From the NCBI RefSeq assembly GCF_016920785.2, contig NW_024609879.1, positions 13,951,145 through 14,015,144 on the forward strand: a stretch of DNA of 64,000 nucleotides. The letters run 5' to 3'. Under the pieces are notes generated by a model. The model saw only the letters and a program-made list of their open reading frames with translations, ran no database searches and was not told the DNA's origin. The position numbers and the translations under genes are program-made. The first letter of the stretch is position 1. Every line of letters begins with the position of its first letter. The stretch comes from Ixodes scapularis. Lineage: Eukaryota; Arthropoda; Arachnida; Ixodida; Ixodidae. Below, piece after piece: positions 11,191 to 21,688 of this stretch.

Positions 11191-12559
11191 GCACGCTATA
11201 CCTACTGTTGCCTAAGTTTCACGCAGATCAATGCGACATCTATTGTCGTTCGTCTCCATTTAAGCACTCATCCTATTAACTCCTAAAAAACCTAACGCTC
11301 CAGAATTCATTCAAAGCATGCATGTTGTTCGAGAACATGTTTTTAGGTAAAAACGAGTGCTCAGAACCTATATTCTAAATTCTTCGGTAAACGCATCTGA
11401 ATATCAAAATTCAGTGTATTCCAAGCTGCGCGTCATGACTCAAGGCTGTTTGGTACAAACGCAGAGGGGGTCGCAACCCGGCTTCTGAAGCAAAATAAAA
11501 ACAAAAATTAACACAACAGAAACTTGACTTTTCACCGGTGGACATAATGAAAACAAATTAAAGGTTTCAGCTCAACGATGAACCTAAATTGAGAGTGGCA
11601 GTGTTCACACCCTGGTCTTGTTTTGAGAAACTGAGCTCTTACAAACGAGCTCACTTTACTCACTGGTAGCATTCGTTCCTGCCGTCATGTTTCTTTTTTT
11701 TTTTATTTTGGCTGTGTTTCTAGTCTAGCTTATGCATAATCACTACATGCATTTTCAATCAATATTAAAAAGAATTACATATATTAAAGTTTAAAATTTT
11801 AAAAACATGTGGCATCGCGAATATTTTTTTAGGGGGGGGGGGGGGGGGAGGGGGGCGGGTGGTTGCAAAGGAATATCTCAGATATGATGGATCGCAGAGC
11901 AGGAGAGTTTGGGAAGCAATGCTTTAATTTCTAGGACAACCTTTTTATTACCTTCTGTAGGCGTTGTTGCACCGATATTGTTTCCAAACGAAATTCCGGG
12001 AACTCAAGCCATAACCCCGCTGGTCTATTATTCCATCTGCGTTTTGAGCCTGATTCACAGCATCGGTTGCGCAGTCTCGTTTGCATGAGTTTTATTTTTA
12101 TCACTCAAGCGTGTCGGTCAAGTTAAGGTCGTCATCTCTCTCACTTGATAGGAGCGCTTCAGGTCACTTCACTTAAAGTCAAGTAGAGAAATTATCTACT
12201 TATTTGCTCTACGCGTGTTTGAACGCGGGAATGTATCCGTTCTTAAGGCATAATTGATTTACATCTGCTGATATCGCCTTGTTCTAGGTGGATTAAAGTG
12301 CAGAAGACTGAGTAGCTTAACATTTTGCCAAAGACATACATCTTAGAATTGCTCTTTATTTTGCATAATGTTGATGACGGGATATCTTGTTGGCAGATTC
12401 AGTCGAACGCCGATGTGGCACGATATATGGTAAGTGGCGATTAAGTTTAAATATGCTACTTGCTTTCCATTCTCATACAACGATTACGCATTCTGCTGTT
12501 CTAGTCCACTGCAAGACATGTCCGTAAGTGGTGACAACCCAGGAGACTTCGTGACGTGG
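11191..12559. other. non-coding interval with a poly-G tract
   Basis: There is no supported gene. The only distinctive feature is the G-run at about 11832-11859. Confidence 0.5.
11832..11859. repeat. poly-G tract
   Basis: A run of about 17 G, one A and more G/C-rich bases. Such tracts are prone to length error in sequencing and can form quadruplexes. Confidence 0.9.
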
Positions 12560-12800
12560 ATATTGTGCCGATTGAAACATCAACCGATGCAATCATGTCG
12601 GGCTGCCAATGGTTCCGAATGGACTGTTGATTGTTCCTGGCTGTATGTCAAGCATCTGTGATGGACCGATATTGCCACTCTGACTCACAGTCACACTGCG
12701 CTTATCGGCTTTCTGGTAACAAACGGCAGCTTCCGAAATGCCCTCAAGATTCCTTGGTGGCTTTACTGGTTGTACATATAATGTGTTTGTCTGCAAGTGA
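12560..12800 (+). pseudogene. possible evasin-like Cys-rich fragment (very tentative)
   Basis: Three different plus-strand frames contribute Cys-rich pieces. One reads IMSGCQ (about 12590), another reads VPGCMSSIC (about 12640-12665), and a later one reads FTGCTYNVFVC followed by a stop (about 12760-12792). A GC followed by a GCxxxC spacing recalls class A evasins, which are tick chemokine-binding proteins. Needing several frame changes within 250 bp makes this weak. It is either a badly damaged pseudogene or coincidence. Confidence 0.18.
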
Positions 12801-12999
12801 GCAACCCATGACGTGCAGACAGACGAACTGTCAGGGGATGGAAGGTTTGATGGTACGAGCGTACGATAATTCCGTCAGACGATATTAGCTCGCGAAAAAA
12901 GAAATATATTTTCCGTCCTGCGATAAAAAGTTTGTCATCTTTTATTAGCATTTTCCTTGTTAATTTGAATATTTTGAACGCGAGAATCGCGCAATAGCA

Positions 13000-13800
13000 C
13001 TGCTAAGAGGGCGGTCGGCGGCCATCTTGGTACTCCTTCGATGTGCGACGGAGCGCGGAAGGTTGGGCTTTTTTGTTTGAAATCTTGTGATTTAAAGTCT
13101 CTCACTTGGATAGTAGCAAACCAGTGTTCTCGAGGAAGGTGAGTGGCGTTTTGAGTGCCTCCTATTTTTTTTGCGCCTTCTGATGCAGACGGATTATCTG
13201 TTCTTTTATTGTGCAGCGGAGGCCTAATTTGCCGAACGCCATCATTAGCTCCACGTGGTCCTCGATGTTATCAGCGTATTCGAGCAGAAGGCGGCTGGTT
13301 TTCGGCCATTTTCCAAGGTCCCTCACTCTGAGTCAGCGCTCGGCCTGAAACAGTGCAGCATCACTCTTGTCATAGAAATGTTCGTTCCGAGGCGGGGGAT
13401 GGCGGACGCTGTCCGATGGTCTACACTCCGGGAGGGCCTAGCGAGGCTGTCTTCTTCCGCGTACTTATCTCACGTCGGGAGGCTTTGCTTTCACCGCCGG
13501 CCCGGGGCCAACAGGAACTTCGCTTCCTCGAAGGGTGTCCACGCTGAAAAGCCTGAATGCGTTTTCGTCATGTACGAGCTTGGTCGGTTGGTCGGCCTTC
13601 TAGTTTCGAGCGTTGCGGCAGTGACTGGGCACCCACTGAACGGCGAAGCCCTGTCCAGTTTCCTCATGAAGAGTTTGGGGTCTGTGCCGGTTTCCAATTT
13701 GAAGAAGGTTCATGCCGGTTTTGCGCGCCCCACGTTGAGTGCTTCTGGTAGCTTCGTTTGTGATATTGTGTATACCATCGGTTTCTGATTACACGTTGGG
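13000..13800 (+). promoter_or_regulatory. possible promoter and first-exon region with an unassigned ORF
   Basis: This patch is richer in CG than its AT-rich surroundings. GGCGGCCATCTTGG (13017-13030) matches a YY1-type core-promoter element. CGAGGAAGGTGAGTGG (13130s-13140s) contains a good 5' splice site, GTGAGT. An ATG-free-looking region then gives way to a 177-codon plus-strand frame (13255-13788) with no recognisable domain; two other plus frames are also open here. It could be a host-gene 5' end. Confidence 0.25.
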
Positions 13801-15158
13801 AGTTATCGTGAGAAGATTGTATCCGCCCCATTCTTTCAACGAACTTTGGCCCCGTTTTGCCGGCTTGTAGTGTAACATCGACATGACACTTAAACTGCTA
13901 GAGTTCTTTTTCTTGTGATTTGCGTTCTTCAAAGCAGACCCACGTTCGAACTTGCGTGTTATATAGGTTGTGTTTGATGCATAACAAACGCGTGCAATCA
14001 TATATTTCATGAAGTACGTTCTACTAAACACCACCAGATACGTAATTTGAGACATTCCAGCAGTGGCAATCGGACGTGATCCGACGGACCACCATGGTGC
14101 GTTCCACCAGGCATCATCTTGACTTGCAGCCAGCGTTGCTAGTTACGCACTTCATAAAATTTCCAATAGAGCGGTTTTGTATAGTTCACGATCTTAAATA
14201 TAGCATTGGGTAAAATTTAAAGAAAATATTCCCTTGCACCACATTCTAGAAACTGCGTGAAATATTGAGTATATTATTTTTTTTTTGTTGTACCGAATTT
14301 TCAATAAGATATTATTCATTTATTTTTACATCTAAGGTAACGGATTTTCAATGTCTTCTTGTTAAAGTTTGGAGTGCTTTTTTTGGAACGTTCATCGCAC
14401 ATTCGGAGCTGTACTTCAAGTTAAGTATAGTTATAATATATCCATCGTTAATCGTAGTTTTTCTTATTTTCCCAGTAGGGCGTATTCAATCACCTTCGAT
14501 CGGTGCATCATGGGAAGAGACATTGTCTTCCGACCACTATTGCTAGTTTATTATCGTCAAAGTCGCAACTCGCGGGAGTTGGCGTGCGTGGTTAGCCGTG
14601 CCGTAGTGGGTTCAAAAACAAGAACATTACGGGTGCAACTAGGTTAAAGAAACATTTATTTTTGTATCTACCAAATGTAAAAAAATGTTGGCGGATCGTT
14701 GGGCACAGCGGCAAAGTCGCCGACATCGGAGCACAGGAAGCAATTGTTTATGCGTGGGTATTTCCAAGTGACCATCTTCTGACAGATGGCCGTACATTAC
14801 TCTCTTGGCTAGGTTTTGACTTTATAATTCACGAATGTTCAATGAAGCAAGGGGATGACGGCTCAAATCGCGCGATGTGCAGGCGTTTTAAGTATAGGTG
14901 TTCTTTAGAGCCCAATCGTAACATTCCGAGGTAAAATTTTTTTGAACGCCTACTATTGTTTACGGGGTGTACGCTTCCGAATAGATAGAATTATAATTTG
15001 TGAAATAGTGAAATAGTTTGCATTTCGTACCCCGTTTGTATGCGTCGAGGCTTAGCGGATGTCATTTTGATTTCACAGCTGCAAACTGGAACGGCGGTAT
15101 ATGTGTGAGTCTAGAACAGGATTGTGCTTGCTTCATGCATGTAATCGCTGAGATCAAT
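13801..15158. other. AT-rich non-coding interval
   Basis: I see no supported gene or repeat. Overlapping plus-strand frames at 14265-14934 are low-complexity in composition and not recognisable. Confidence 0.45.
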
Positions 15159-15332
15159 CTACTCTACCGTTGGAATGTCACCCAGCTGCACGTTTAGTCT
15201 GCCGACACCCCGAGCGCTCGTGTGAGTCTCATTGCCACAACGAAGTTTCTTGTGGGTACGTGTCTTCGGCAGCCCTTCTCGCGTACTCTCGTTCAGTTGT
15301 ACCTTAGAACTCTCATCGTGACTCTCCGCCAT
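15159..15332 (-). CDS. short unassigned ORF behind a pyrimidine-rich leader, 57 aa
   Basis: On the minus strand the stretch CCTCTTCTCTTTTCGTCGG is followed by GTGTACGGATGGCGG, an ATG in good initiation context. The pyrimidine-rich leader resembles the 5'TOP of translation-machinery mRNAs. The 57-codon frame (starting MAESHDESSK) contains TAAGGTACAA, a possible weak splice donor, so it may be a first exon with only its first ten codons coding. I do not recognise the product. Confidence 0.2.
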   Translation of the reverse strand: MAESHDESSKVQLNESTREGLPKTRTHKKLRCGNETHTSARGVGRLNVQLGDIPTVE

Positions 15333-15389
15333 CCGTACACCGACGAAAAGAGAAGAGGACACGAAACATCACTGTGAGTAAACCTATTG

Positions 15390-17085
15390 ATACACGCCAA
15401 CGGCGGGCAGAAATGTGCCTCCGCAATTCCGTGCGCATACTAAATGCTCAGTGAACACTACAATAAACTTTGGCGGACAACGGTTATGTACTGAATCAAG
15501 ACGTCGTATGAATACTTCCTATTGCTCAAGCTTGAAAATAAATAATATATACATTTAAATATATCAAAACACATCACAATACGTTCGAGAAACACCAATT
15601 TAGACTAAGGCATGTGGGTTTTATTAGTGCCAAATTCAAGTGAACGGACGTACTTGCTTTCACATTTAGATATCTGGTTTAATATGAGTCTAACTTAAAA
15701 TTAAACCGAAATGTTATTATGTTTAGGACGGATTCACTGATACATTAATTTCAAATACCAGCACTTGAATATTTAGTTCTGCAGGTAATTTAAGCCTTTA
15801 TTCATGGAAACGATGTGGAGGGCATATGCGTGTGTATAATATTATTTGAATAATGTTCGGTCAAATATATTCCGGACTATTTTAAGACAAACAGATTTAT
15901 CATATGGTCAGTTTATGTTTTGTAGACGAAAATATTCCTTTGCATCTCTGTATCCCTGTAATGTGTATGTTCCACAGATAATAAGGGGTTACCATGTGTC
16001 AAACTGCTTGAGTGTATTTTTATGGGCAGATGTATTACCTTGTAGTATTCATACACTCTAACAGTATTGCTGTACGTATTTAACAAACAAACCGTATTTT
16101 CTTTATTTTAACACCGCTAACAGCCAAAGCAGCATTTTGTTTTACTTCGCTGGAACCCAGTTTTTAATACGACGTCTTTCGATTTTCTTTACATTATCGT
16201 GCACGGTGTAACGATCAGTTGCGTATTTATTATGACGTCGCAAACAATGGGGGGGGGGGGGGGGGGAGGGATGAATAGCAATCAAGATATCAAGCCCAAG
16301 CGGCGAGTAGAGAACGACTACCTGATTTTTGTAATGTTTTTTTTTTCTGTTGTTTTGTTAAAAGCTTTCGGGTACTAGATTAGACGTTGGAACAGGTTTG
16401 TAAATCCGAAGCCGAATTTTCCCCATACGAGGACGCCACCAAAACATTTCGCAGCTAATAGACAAGTGCAAGCAGGGCGTCTGTCCGCCGCCATGTTCAC
16501 AACATGTAGGGAAGCGGGTGCAATTGCAAAACTGGCCAAAGTCACTTTCAACGCGCATGCTGCACGTGCTTGCACGCAAGGGACACCAGTCAGGACGCCG
16601 TGCTTGCGAGCGTGTATACTTGGGGCTTTTGTAGCTCCCGATGGCACTGCACGCGACCTGTGGAAGGAAAGCTAGCCTACAGCAAAATGCCGTCGCAGCA
16701 CTCAAAGACAAGAGCTCGTGCCGGGAGACGCGCTCTCACAGGTTCCGTAGCGAAAAAATAAATATAAAAAAAGCTTCCAGAACAAGATGAAACAAAACAA
16801 AAGCGTTAGAAAACAAACACGTGTCTATTATGTTCTGAAAGTTTTTGTTCAGACATCCCAGGGTGCGTGATCGTGACGATGATGCCCAGCAACTTCGCCG
16901 TGATGTCTCGCAGCCATCGTTCAGACTACTCTGGATCAACGCAGGGCTGCTCCTTTTTACTTTGAAGTTACGCATGGAGATTGTAGCATTTCTAGGAAAG
17001 GTAATGCGTTTACTCTCACTTGCGGCAATACAAACAATATAAAAATGACAAATTGCTTATCTTTTCAACATGAAAATCCTTGTTG
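15390..17085. other. AT-rich non-coding interval with a poly-G tract
   Basis: No recognised gene. A G-run is at about 16249-16270. Between 16375 and 16760 both strands have overlapping open frames in a CG-richer patch containing AACATGGCGGCGG on the minus strand, a YY1-like string. This could be an old promoter, but nothing fixes a gene. Confidence 0.4.
16249..16270. repeat. poly-G tract
   Basis: About 18 consecutive G followed by AGGG. Confidence 0.9.
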
Positions 17086-17454
17086 CTACTTTAAGTATTC
17101 GTTAGGTTCATGCTCTTTCAAATAAGTTCGTATTGAATGTAAGTGATTTATAAGCGATTCAACTTCTATAAAGGGCACGTTTGACGGCCATTGCCACCCT
17201 CGGCGCATCTGAGATAAGCGTCCGAAATTCTTTAAAATACAAAAGTTACACGCAGATTTTTTATTGAAACACGATTTTAAAAGCTCCCCGTGCCGTACGT
17301 TTCTTGACAAAATGACCTTGACCCAGAAAACTGCTGTTAGCATATTTCCTGCGATATGTTTGCTGATGACGTGCGGGGTTGGGATCAGCAGCATACATAG
17401 GAAGAGAAGTGATAGCCCCTCATTTGTTAGGAAAACCCTCAAGATCGGAGCCAT
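17086..17454 (-). CDS. candidate secreted peptide: signal-peptide ORF, 122 aa
   Basis: The ATG at 17454 has a good context (ACAATGG) and lies about 30 bp after CTGGTTGTCCTTCCAG, a strong 3' splice-like string on the minus strand. The frame begins MAPILRVF and has a hydrophobic core GLSLLFLCMLLIP, then PHVIS, which fits a signal peptide cleaved near residue 31. Further on it reads ELLKSCFNKKSACNFC, a Cys cluster reminiscent of the exon at 9849-9932. The frame is open upstream to 17586, but the ATG at 17454 is the only one that exposes the signal peptide. Only the first part may be coding in a spliced transcript; no good GTRAGT donor was found. The target is unknown. Confidence 0.4.
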   Translation of the reverse strand: MAPILRVFLTNEGLSLLFLCMLLIPTPHVISKHIAGNMLTAVFWVKVILSRNVRHGELLKSCFNKKSACNFCILKNFGRLSQMRRGWQWPSNVPFIEVESLINHLHSIRTYLKEHEPNEYLK

Positions 17455-17765
17455 TGTTCTATGTCCAAGTCTTATCTGTGTCTGGAAGGACAACCAGGAA
17501 AAAGAGCAGTGAAGCTCTGGATGTTCGCTTTCACCCAAGAACTCCACCACAGTTTTTTTGGGGCGTTTGTGAAGAGTTTTTATCAAGCTTGTCGAGACAG
17601 AAACTAGAACAACATATTTATTTAGCCAGTTTTTTTAAAGTTTTACAATCCGGACTGAGCGGTTCAAAGTTAACGAGTTAAAAGTAAGTGGGGACGAATT
17701 CACTATATTCGTTTATATAGCGGAATAATACCCATACTAACGGGGTTTATATTGAGGGGACATGA

Positions 17766-17904
17766 CTAATATTTTAAAATGCAATAGATATTCACCAAAA
17801 AACAAAAACAAAATATGGAGCTTCTTACTGTTTTGTCGCAGTATTTATTAGCTTCTATGTAGTAGCCATTATTTCCACTCCAGCATGTCCAGACTAAATG
17901 AGCA
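17766..17904 (-). pseudogene. second Cys-rich terminal exon, probably frameshifted
   Basis: On the minus strand a pyrimidine-rich tract ending TTTTTTTCGCAG (CAG at 17907-17905) precedes a stretch that begins CSFSLD in one frame. One base later it continues CWSGNNGYYIEANKYCDKT in another. Allowing a one-base indel, the order CS-x3-D-C then a C and GY then C parallels the exon at 9849-9932. The second frame stays open to 17766. It is probably a damaged paralogue, or a gene whose true frame is the second one alone. Confidence 0.35.
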
Positions 17905-18511
17905 CTGCGAAAAAAAGAGAATAAGTCACGCTCAGTAGAGCATAGGAGCACTAACAAAGCTTACAATACCGAACACTGTTCGTTTAGTACAAACATCAAT
18001 CTGTATGTTGCTGTGCTGAGCTTGCACTTCTCCAGTAACCTTGCTTTGAGTGATATCCTCAATTATGACTTGTATCGTGTAGCCTAGGTCTAAAAAGCAT
18101 CAACAACAAAAACATGGTTTTCTTGCTTTCTTTTTTTCAACAGTCAAAGGTTGCGTATGCGAAATTTTGGTAGCCTTTTACCTCACCCGGTGATGTTGAC
18201 AAAAATAGGGGTATTTAGGCTAGTTATAATTACTATATTTTCCTTGAAATATTTCAGTAATATTCTACCACACTTTTAGCGTGCTATATAGCCTTTGTCT
18301 ATAATATGTCAAAGAACAACGAACCGCATTTACCAATAATTTCAACGGCATATTTCTTGAAGGGGATATTTTGACGTAGAATATCTTAACTAAACTTGTC
18401 ATACAATTGTTTAACGGCGAGCTTCCTCAACGTGATTGCGATGAAGCGTCTCATATAATTCATGTAAACAAACCAAAGTAGATTACCTACCAGCTTACTG
18501 ATGATAATGTG

Positions 18512-18582
<71 letters not shown>

Positions 18583-19681
18583 CTAAGAGCCACGCGTTTA
18601 ACAATTGAATGGATTTATCAAACTACAGCGTTATAACATAAATAATTATGTAGGAACACTCACGTGACGAGTAGAGAAACGGCCATTAAAAAAAGCGTCG
18701 TCGCCCTCATTCTGCAATGCACCGCTGCACCTTCTAGTTTCGAGATGGACCGAACCACAAAAGGGTTGAGACGAAGTACTCCTGCTTAAATATCTCTTTG
18801 ATATCACAAACTGGCATCATAGTTCAATGATCGGTTTAAGGTGCACAACTCGTCTACTCCTAAAGGTCTTCGACACTGATGACGCGATGCGCCAAGTTCT
18901 TTATGGCGGTTCGCTCGTCAAGTGCCTGAAGGGGCGGGACCGCGATCACTTGCAGATGGGAAGAGATGATTGAACTGTGAATATTTTTTTCCGATAATAA
19001 CCGCAGTCCTTTTTGCAATTTTAAAACATTATGTAACATGAACATTTTTCTCTCACTGTTTGTTTGTTGATTGAAAAAGCAAGGATGTGTCAAAATTACG
19101 TTTTCGAGTTTATTTGAGAATGGAAAGAGGATTTATCTTCGGTCCTAATATACTGCCAGGTGGGTGATCAACTTCTGTGAAAGAATACGCTAGAGAGGCA
19201 TTATAATTGGCCCTTTAATTAACGAATATTGTTTTTGGTTGGTGAGGGTTATCCTCTGTCTCCCGATTTTCGTTACTTTACACTCGCCATGGACAAGTGG
19301 AGACAAACCCGTCCGCTGATAAATCAACCGCCGATCAAAAATGTATTTAAAAAAAAATGTCCAGTTGACTTTAAGTGACTAGAAAAAACACTTAACACGC
19401 ACGTACACAATAAATAAGCAAGATGGGATTTTATTGAACGAACCTTCAGTTCTACGGAAGTGTGGTCAAGCTTGGACCTAATGTGGCCAACGTCCAAAAA
19501 CTATTCTCTGGCTGCGTAAAATGTACTGCGCAAGTCTCGCCCTCTTCTTCTGGAGTTTTAAGTGTAAGGACGAATCTGTGCTGAGTGAGCTTCCAAACAT
19601 ACACTCGAAAAAGAAACTATTTTGTATCAGAAAACCGCTCAAAGAAAAATGCAAATGCTCTGCAACCAGTTATGGCCTACA
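17905..19681. other. AT-rich non-coding interval
   Basis: Apart from the AT microsatellite at 18514-18580 I see no supported feature. Open frames here are short and AT-biased. Confidence 0.5.
18514..18580. repeat. (AT)n microsatellite
   Basis: About 33 uninterrupted AT dinucleotides. The YIYIYI-type peptide frame across it is an artefact. Confidence 0.97.
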
Positions 19682-21588
19682 GGCACCACACCATTGTTCG
19701 ACCCCCGTTGGCCCAATGTTGGCAAAAAATGGTTCCAATATTGGTCTGACGTTAGCATTTCCGAAAACGCCACCCGATCCAATGGTGGTCCAACACTGGT
19801 GCCAATATTGGACCACTAGTTTGCCAACGTTCTAGCCCAAATTGGACCAACGTGGTTTTGCGCTTTTTTATCCAATATTGGCATGGAGGTTCACCGTTGG
19901 CTGAACGAACATTGGCATCCTGCGCCTTACACACTGGCTCTTCCAACATTGGCTTAATATTGGCTATTCCAATGTTGGCATCCAGTTTTAATATACTGGA
20001 TATTTTCTGCATCTATTTTCTATGCCATTATTGGATGCAATTTTTCAGCCAGTGTTCTAACCAGCGTCACAAAAACAGTGCAGAGAGCCAAGCAAGTATC
20101 TTGCCCCTTTTCCTGAAGCACTGTTTTCTTTCTGATACTAAAATCTAATAAATGGAGCAATTTTACCGTATTTGGACACTTCATAAATCATTAAAACATG
20201 CAAATGAATTGTACATAAACGTTTGACACTTCACAACTTATTTAAATCGAATAAAATATTTAAAACATTGCGCAATCAGGGGGGCCTAGGCAAGCTCGGT
20301 AGTGGCAACGGGATTCCACGCAGGGGCGTGGCCACAGGATGCTGAAAGAGAGAGAAGCGGGGGTTTTGACTCAGGTGAAGAGTTTCAGAGGCTCTCAGTT
20401 CTCTCTTAGGGTCGTCAATAATGAATATCAAAATAAACATAGCTTCATTATTTATCGTCACCCTTTAATTAGCTATTCGATTAATCGGTTCAGTTGCTCT
20501 TCAAGTATACAATCTCGGAAAGGTTTACCGACTTTTTTATGTTTACTTTTCCATATTATAAAGTTTTGTTTCTAGTGAATTATTTTTCGGTATTTTGTAC
20601 GTAAAAAAACTGAGTACTGCCTCTAAAATAAACAGATGCGCAGGTAAGACACCGGGGCCGGCTTGCTGGAATCAATGTCTCAGCTGAGACTGCGTGAAAG
20701 AAAAGACTGTAAAGGCTGGGACGCGCGAGCGTCTTGAGTCGAGGTTTGAGTCCCGTTCAGCTCGTACGCTGGCTTTGACAGTGCTTTCTTTCCCCCGCCT
20801 CAGCTGAGACGCTGTTTCTAGCAAGACGGCCCAGGCGTTTTTACTAATGTTTTGTTCGTCCGGCTTGTCCTTACTCAGAGCTCGATCGATCTAGATTAAA
20901 ATATTTATAGGGATATAAAAGAATTAATCAAATAGTACGAAGGTTATTTCATAAATTGCTTAGCTCTACTCTTGCAACATCATGGCGTCCCTTAACATTT
21001 CATCTAGCTTTAAGAAGTCTGAAGAATTCCAATCTCGCCATTTAAGTTCACAGCAATATTTCTACGTTGATTGAAAAAAAAAATAATAAAAACTTTTTAA
21101 GATTTACGGTTTTCGCGGCACGGAACATGTAGTTATAAATGTACCCATATTGCCTGAATAATATTTACACTTTATAAATCCAACCGCTCTTTAGCTCACC
21201 AGTGTCAAACGCACTACTAAATTAACAGTTCAATAAATACCCCGTTATGCGTAAGAACCTGGCAGTTGAACAGAACTGGATGCTTAAATCAATCAAGTAT
21301 TTAAAATAAATCACGCACACAAAAATAGCTTGTCGTGTAACGACAATTACTGGCAATTACACTCGCAGAGCGCGTGACATAACTGACAGTCCACTCGCAC
21401 CCAACAGCCAGAACCTTGGCAAATAGGACTACTCAACGCTCTGTGGTATTTGGCTTTGGACATACCGCGATGACGTTTTAGTACAACACACATCTATGCC
21501 AAGACGACAGCTATATTTTAACAAGGAAAGTGAGATAAAAATGACTTCGAACACAGAAATAACCAATCAGAACGTCTCTCACAGTCTA
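19682..21588 (+). repeat. dispersed repeat family, right copy (runs into the gap)
   Basis: This is the inverted counterpart of 4660-7903. It starts with CCAATATTGG-rich sequence, continues through the CTTTTCCTGAAGCACTGTTTTC block, the foldback at 20657-20834 and CTAGATCGATCGAG-like sequence, and ends at the N run. It lacks the hAT insertion and shows the intact target near 21000-21020. It also lacks about 60 bp present in the left copy near 7230-7300. Its true end is hidden by the gap. Confidence 0.85.
20657..20834. repeat. foldback inside the dispersed repeat (right copy)
   Basis: GTCTCAGCTGAG (20677) pairs with CTCAGCTGAGAC (ending 20810), and GGCCGGCTTGCTGGAA pairs with a TTTCTAGCAAGACGGCC-type arm. 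Arms of about 65 bp enclose a loop of about 45 bp. The structure is shared with 6712-6888. Confidence 0.8.
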
Positions 21589-21688
21589 NNNNNNNNNNNN
21601 NNNNNNNNNNNNNNNNNNNNNNNNNNNNNNNNNNNNNNNNNNNNNNNNNNNNNNNNNNNNNNNNNNNNNNNNNNNNNNNNNNNNNNNN
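21589..21688. other. assembly gap (100 N)
   Basis: Exactly 100 N, the conventional size for a gap of unknown length. It truncates the right copy of the dispersed repeat, and sequence after the gap does not continue that repeat. Confidence 0.99.

Noticed and set aside
15159..15332. Ribosomal protein gene, suggested by the pyrimidine-rich leader and an RCGN string
   Set aside because: The rest of the frame does not follow any ribosomal protein I know; only the leader is suggestive.
18386..18604. Frame with Tyr-Ile repeats that looks like a membrane segment
   Set aside because: It is an AT dinucleotide tract.
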